The notes beneath the pieces are model-generated. The model worked only from the letters and a program-made list of their open reading frames with translations, was not told where the DNA came from and did no database searches. From JAQVWU01 sp964628455 (GTDB taxonomy: Bacteria > Bacillota > Clostridia > Oscillospirales > CAG-272): a stretch of 24,736 nt of DNA. The stretch spans positions 1 to 24,736 of the forward strand of contig CAZVPD010000037.1 in NCBI GenBank assembly GCA_964628455.1. The letters run 5' to 3'. How positions within the stretch are numbered: position 1 is the stretch's first letter; every line of letters begins with the position of its first letter. Shown here in pieces: positions 23,106 through 24,736 of the stretch. The position numbers and the translations under genes are program-made.

Positions 23106-24602
23106 TCAAAACTCACGGATATCAGCCCGTATCGATTCGCCTTCAAGCATTTTCGTCCTGCCCGGATCGCGGATGATGATATCCCGGGCTTTGAGTTCCA
23201 CGTCGCCGGTCCCCCCGAAAACAACGGCCGTGTCTTTTGCCGTGGTGATCCCGCCGAAGCGCAGTTCCTTGGCGTCCGACCCGTTGAACCAGACCGCCGC
23301 GGGTCTGCCGTAACCGTAATTCCCGCCGCACGCATGTTCGTCGGACGGACGGTGCGCAGCCGAGTGCGAATAGCTTATATTTTGGACGCGGATATTCCGG
23401 AAAGTACCGCCGCCGAAATACACCGCGGTGACGCAATCCCCGAAGCACTGGATATTGTCGATCAGCGAATCGAAAAGCGTGCAGGAGACGGCTGCGGCAA
23501 TGCGGCAGCGGGACTGCACATTGCGCACCGTGATATTATAGGTGTCGCCGGGTTTTGCGACGGTATCGGGATTATCCGGATCGAAATATCCGTTTTCCCC
23601 GATGCGCACCGAAGCGCCTGCCCGGAAGTCGTTCTTTTCGAACGTGCTCCAGTATTTTTCCGGAACGGCCCACGTTGTTTCGGAATCCATATAATAGTCC
23701 CTGCCGTTGGGAATTCGATAGGCATACCCGGCGGCGCCGGGCAGCGAGGGATCGGTTTCGGCGTAATTCTGGACGTTTTCAATGATCACATTATAGATTT
23801 TATTTCCGAACTGGTTCAGAAGGCGCACCTGCGCGCAGACCGTGTTCGAGGTGACATTCCGGATCACGACATGATGGATGTCGTCTTCCATGCCTTCCAC
23901 TTTGCAGTAGTTGTCGAAATTGCCCGGCCGCTGAAGATCGGTCAGCGCCACCGTGTCATCCTGTGTGTAGCCGGAAATGTTCTCGATGATAAAACCGCTG
24001 CAGCCCGCCCGAAGGTCGATCCCGTCCTGATTGGGCACATGGGCGCATGAGACGAAATGGATATCGGAGATCCGCACCTGAGCGGAATAATGAAAGGTGA
24101 CTGCCCAGTAGCGCTGGTTGATGATCCGGAGATTCTCGATCACGACGCGTTCCGTATTGGAAAAATGGATCAGACAGTTGACGATCATCGTGTCCGGGTG
24201 TGCAAAATAAGCTTCTTTCGGCGCGGTGCCGGCTTTGAGGTTCCGTTCCGTCGTCCCGTTCGGGATCCCTCCGTCCATAACGGCGTTTCCGGTTCCCCAG
24301 ATGCGGATGTCATACTGCCTTTCCGAAAGCAGCTTCCCGGCTTCCGTGCGCGCCGCGGAATTTTTAAAAAGATTGTCAAAACAGCCGTCAGCCTGCCGAA
24401 GATGGCAGTTTTCCAGGCAGACGGAGCTTCCCGTATATAATTTCACGGCACGCGGCAGCAGCCAGATATCTTTCCCCGTCCGCATATTCCGGCGCGGAAT
24501 GACGACCGCCGCGCCCGTCTGCCGCGCTTTATCCGCCGCAGCCTGGATCATGGCCGCATCATCCTTTAAAAAGCAGAATTCATTCGGTGAAATAAAGTTC
24601 AT
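23106..24602 (-). CDS. GH28-like right-handed beta-helix protein (polygalacturonase-type fold)
   Basis: A 498-residue protein with repeated beta-helix patterns (VVIENLRI, VRISDIHFV, FIIENISGY, VVIRNVTSN, VIIENVQNY, ITVRNVQSR, LIDNIQCF, FRNIRVQNI). It retains the polygalacturonase Asp triad: D193 in NQDGID and D215-D216 in TQDDTVAL, with spacing close to that of fungal GH28 enzymes. The usual GHG histidine motif is not seen at the expected place; HH at 243-244 is the nearest. There is no signal peptide, so it is probably intracellular and may act on imported galacturonate- or rhamnose-containing oligosaccharides. It lies 36 bases upstream of the dehydratase-like gene and follows a lipoprotein C-terminus, consistent with a pectin-derived sugar operon. 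Exact activity is uncertain. Confidence 0.85.
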   Translation of the reverse strand: MNFISPNEFCFLKDDAAMIQAAADKARQTGAAVVIPRRNMRTGKDIWLLPRAVKLYTGSSVCLENCHLRQADGCFDNLFKNSAARTEAGKLLSERQYDIRIWGTGNAVMDGGIPNGTTERNLKAGTAPKEAYFAHPDTMIVNCLIHFSNTERVVIENLRIINQRYWAVTFHYSAQVRISDIHFVSCAHVPNQDGIDLRAGCSGFIIENISGYTQDDTVALTDLQRPGNFDNYCKVEGMEDDIHHVVIRNVTSNTVCAQVRLLNQFGNKIYNVIIENVQNYAETDPSLPGAAGYAYRIPNGRDYYMDSETTWAVPEKYWSTFEKNDFRAGASVRIGENGYFDPDNPDTVAKPGDTYNITVRNVQSRCRIAAAVSCTLFDSLIDNIQCFGDCVTAVYFGGGTFRNIRVQNISYSHSAAHRPSDEHACGGNYGYGRPAAVWFNGSDAKELRFGGITTAKDTAVVFGGTGDVELKARDIIIRDPGRTKMLEGESIRADIREF

Positions 24603-24653
24603 ATCGCTGACCGTCCTTTATCAATCATATTTCCGGCGCAAACCATGCGGGGG

Positions 24654-24736
24654 TCAGTTTTCCAGCTGACCGATGTAAGCAAGGGTGTCCTCAAGCTCCG
24701 TCTGCGCCCGTTCCGTCATCGAAGCCCATTCGGAAG
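24654..24736 (-). CDS. C-terminal end of a probable solute-binding protein, cut by the window
   Basis: The minus-strand frame ending at TGA (24656-24654) is open to the window edge and gives 26 residues ending in TLAYIGQLEN. The pattern, an Ala/Ser then MTERAQTELEDTL and a short helix, resembles the C-termini of the four solute-binding lipoproteins here (for example ASVAEKAEARLEEI and VSSLEKIRPKTEEA). It lies 51 bases upstream of the GH28-like gene on the same strand, a natural place for an operon-linked binding protein. With so few residues the assignment is tentative. Confidence 0.5.
   Translation of the reverse strand, partial: SEWASMTERAQTELEDTLAYIGQLEN

Overview
The window reads as chromosome from an uncultured Bacillota, most likely Clostridia (Eubacteriales/Oscillospirales-like). 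Supporting this are near-perfect TTGACA-N17-TATAAT promoters, GGAGG-type ribosome sites, SpoVT/AbrB- and IclR-type regulators, lipoprotein solute-binding proteins with clostridial-style signal peptides, and roughly 50% GC by eye. The assignment is inference. No tRNA, rRNA, CRISPR array, IS element or phage gene was seen, and no gene-free stretch exceeds 300 bases.

Layout. (1) 1-3892, + strand: the 3' part of a large unrecognised protein, a small protein with a C-terminal zinc ribbon, and two unrecognised polytopic membrane proteins. (2) 4043-12446: a carbohydrate-related block. It has a stand-alone solute-binding lipoprotein (4043-5488), a minus-strand pair of TIM-barrel hydrolase-like protein and solute-binding lipoprotein (8607-5602), a plus-strand beta-sandwich protein (8819-9439), and a plus-strand pair of solute-binding lipoprotein and GH10-like hydrolase (9700-12446). 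The minus pair and the beta-sandwich gene diverge from overlapping promoters that share one -10 region. (3) 12625-18991, minus: a tight operon read as IclR regulator, solute-binding lipoprotein, then two different glycyl-radical-enzyme (pyruvate formate-lyase-like) proteins. A perfect 31-bp palindrome lies just upstream of the regulator. (4) 19224-21076, minus: GNAT acetyltransferase, AbrB-like regulator with a zinc ribbon, and a cysteine-rich membrane protein. (5) 21158-24736, minus: a sugar-acid operon read as solute-binding protein (last 26 codons only), GH28-like beta-helix protein, galactonate/mannonate-dehydratase-like enolase-superfamily enzyme, and an SDR dehydrogenase.

How it may work together: several solute-binding lipoproteins would deliver oligosaccharides or related small molecules to ABC permeases encoded elsewhere. 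The hydrolase-like proteins have no visible signal peptide, so they would act in the cytoplasm. Region 5 fits catabolism of a pectin-type sugar acid. Region 3 couples uptake of an unknown ligand to anaerobic radical chemistry and is the best candidate here for an undescribed pathway: two unlike glycyl radical enzymes in tandem, no activating enzyme in view, and one with an atypical active-site loop.
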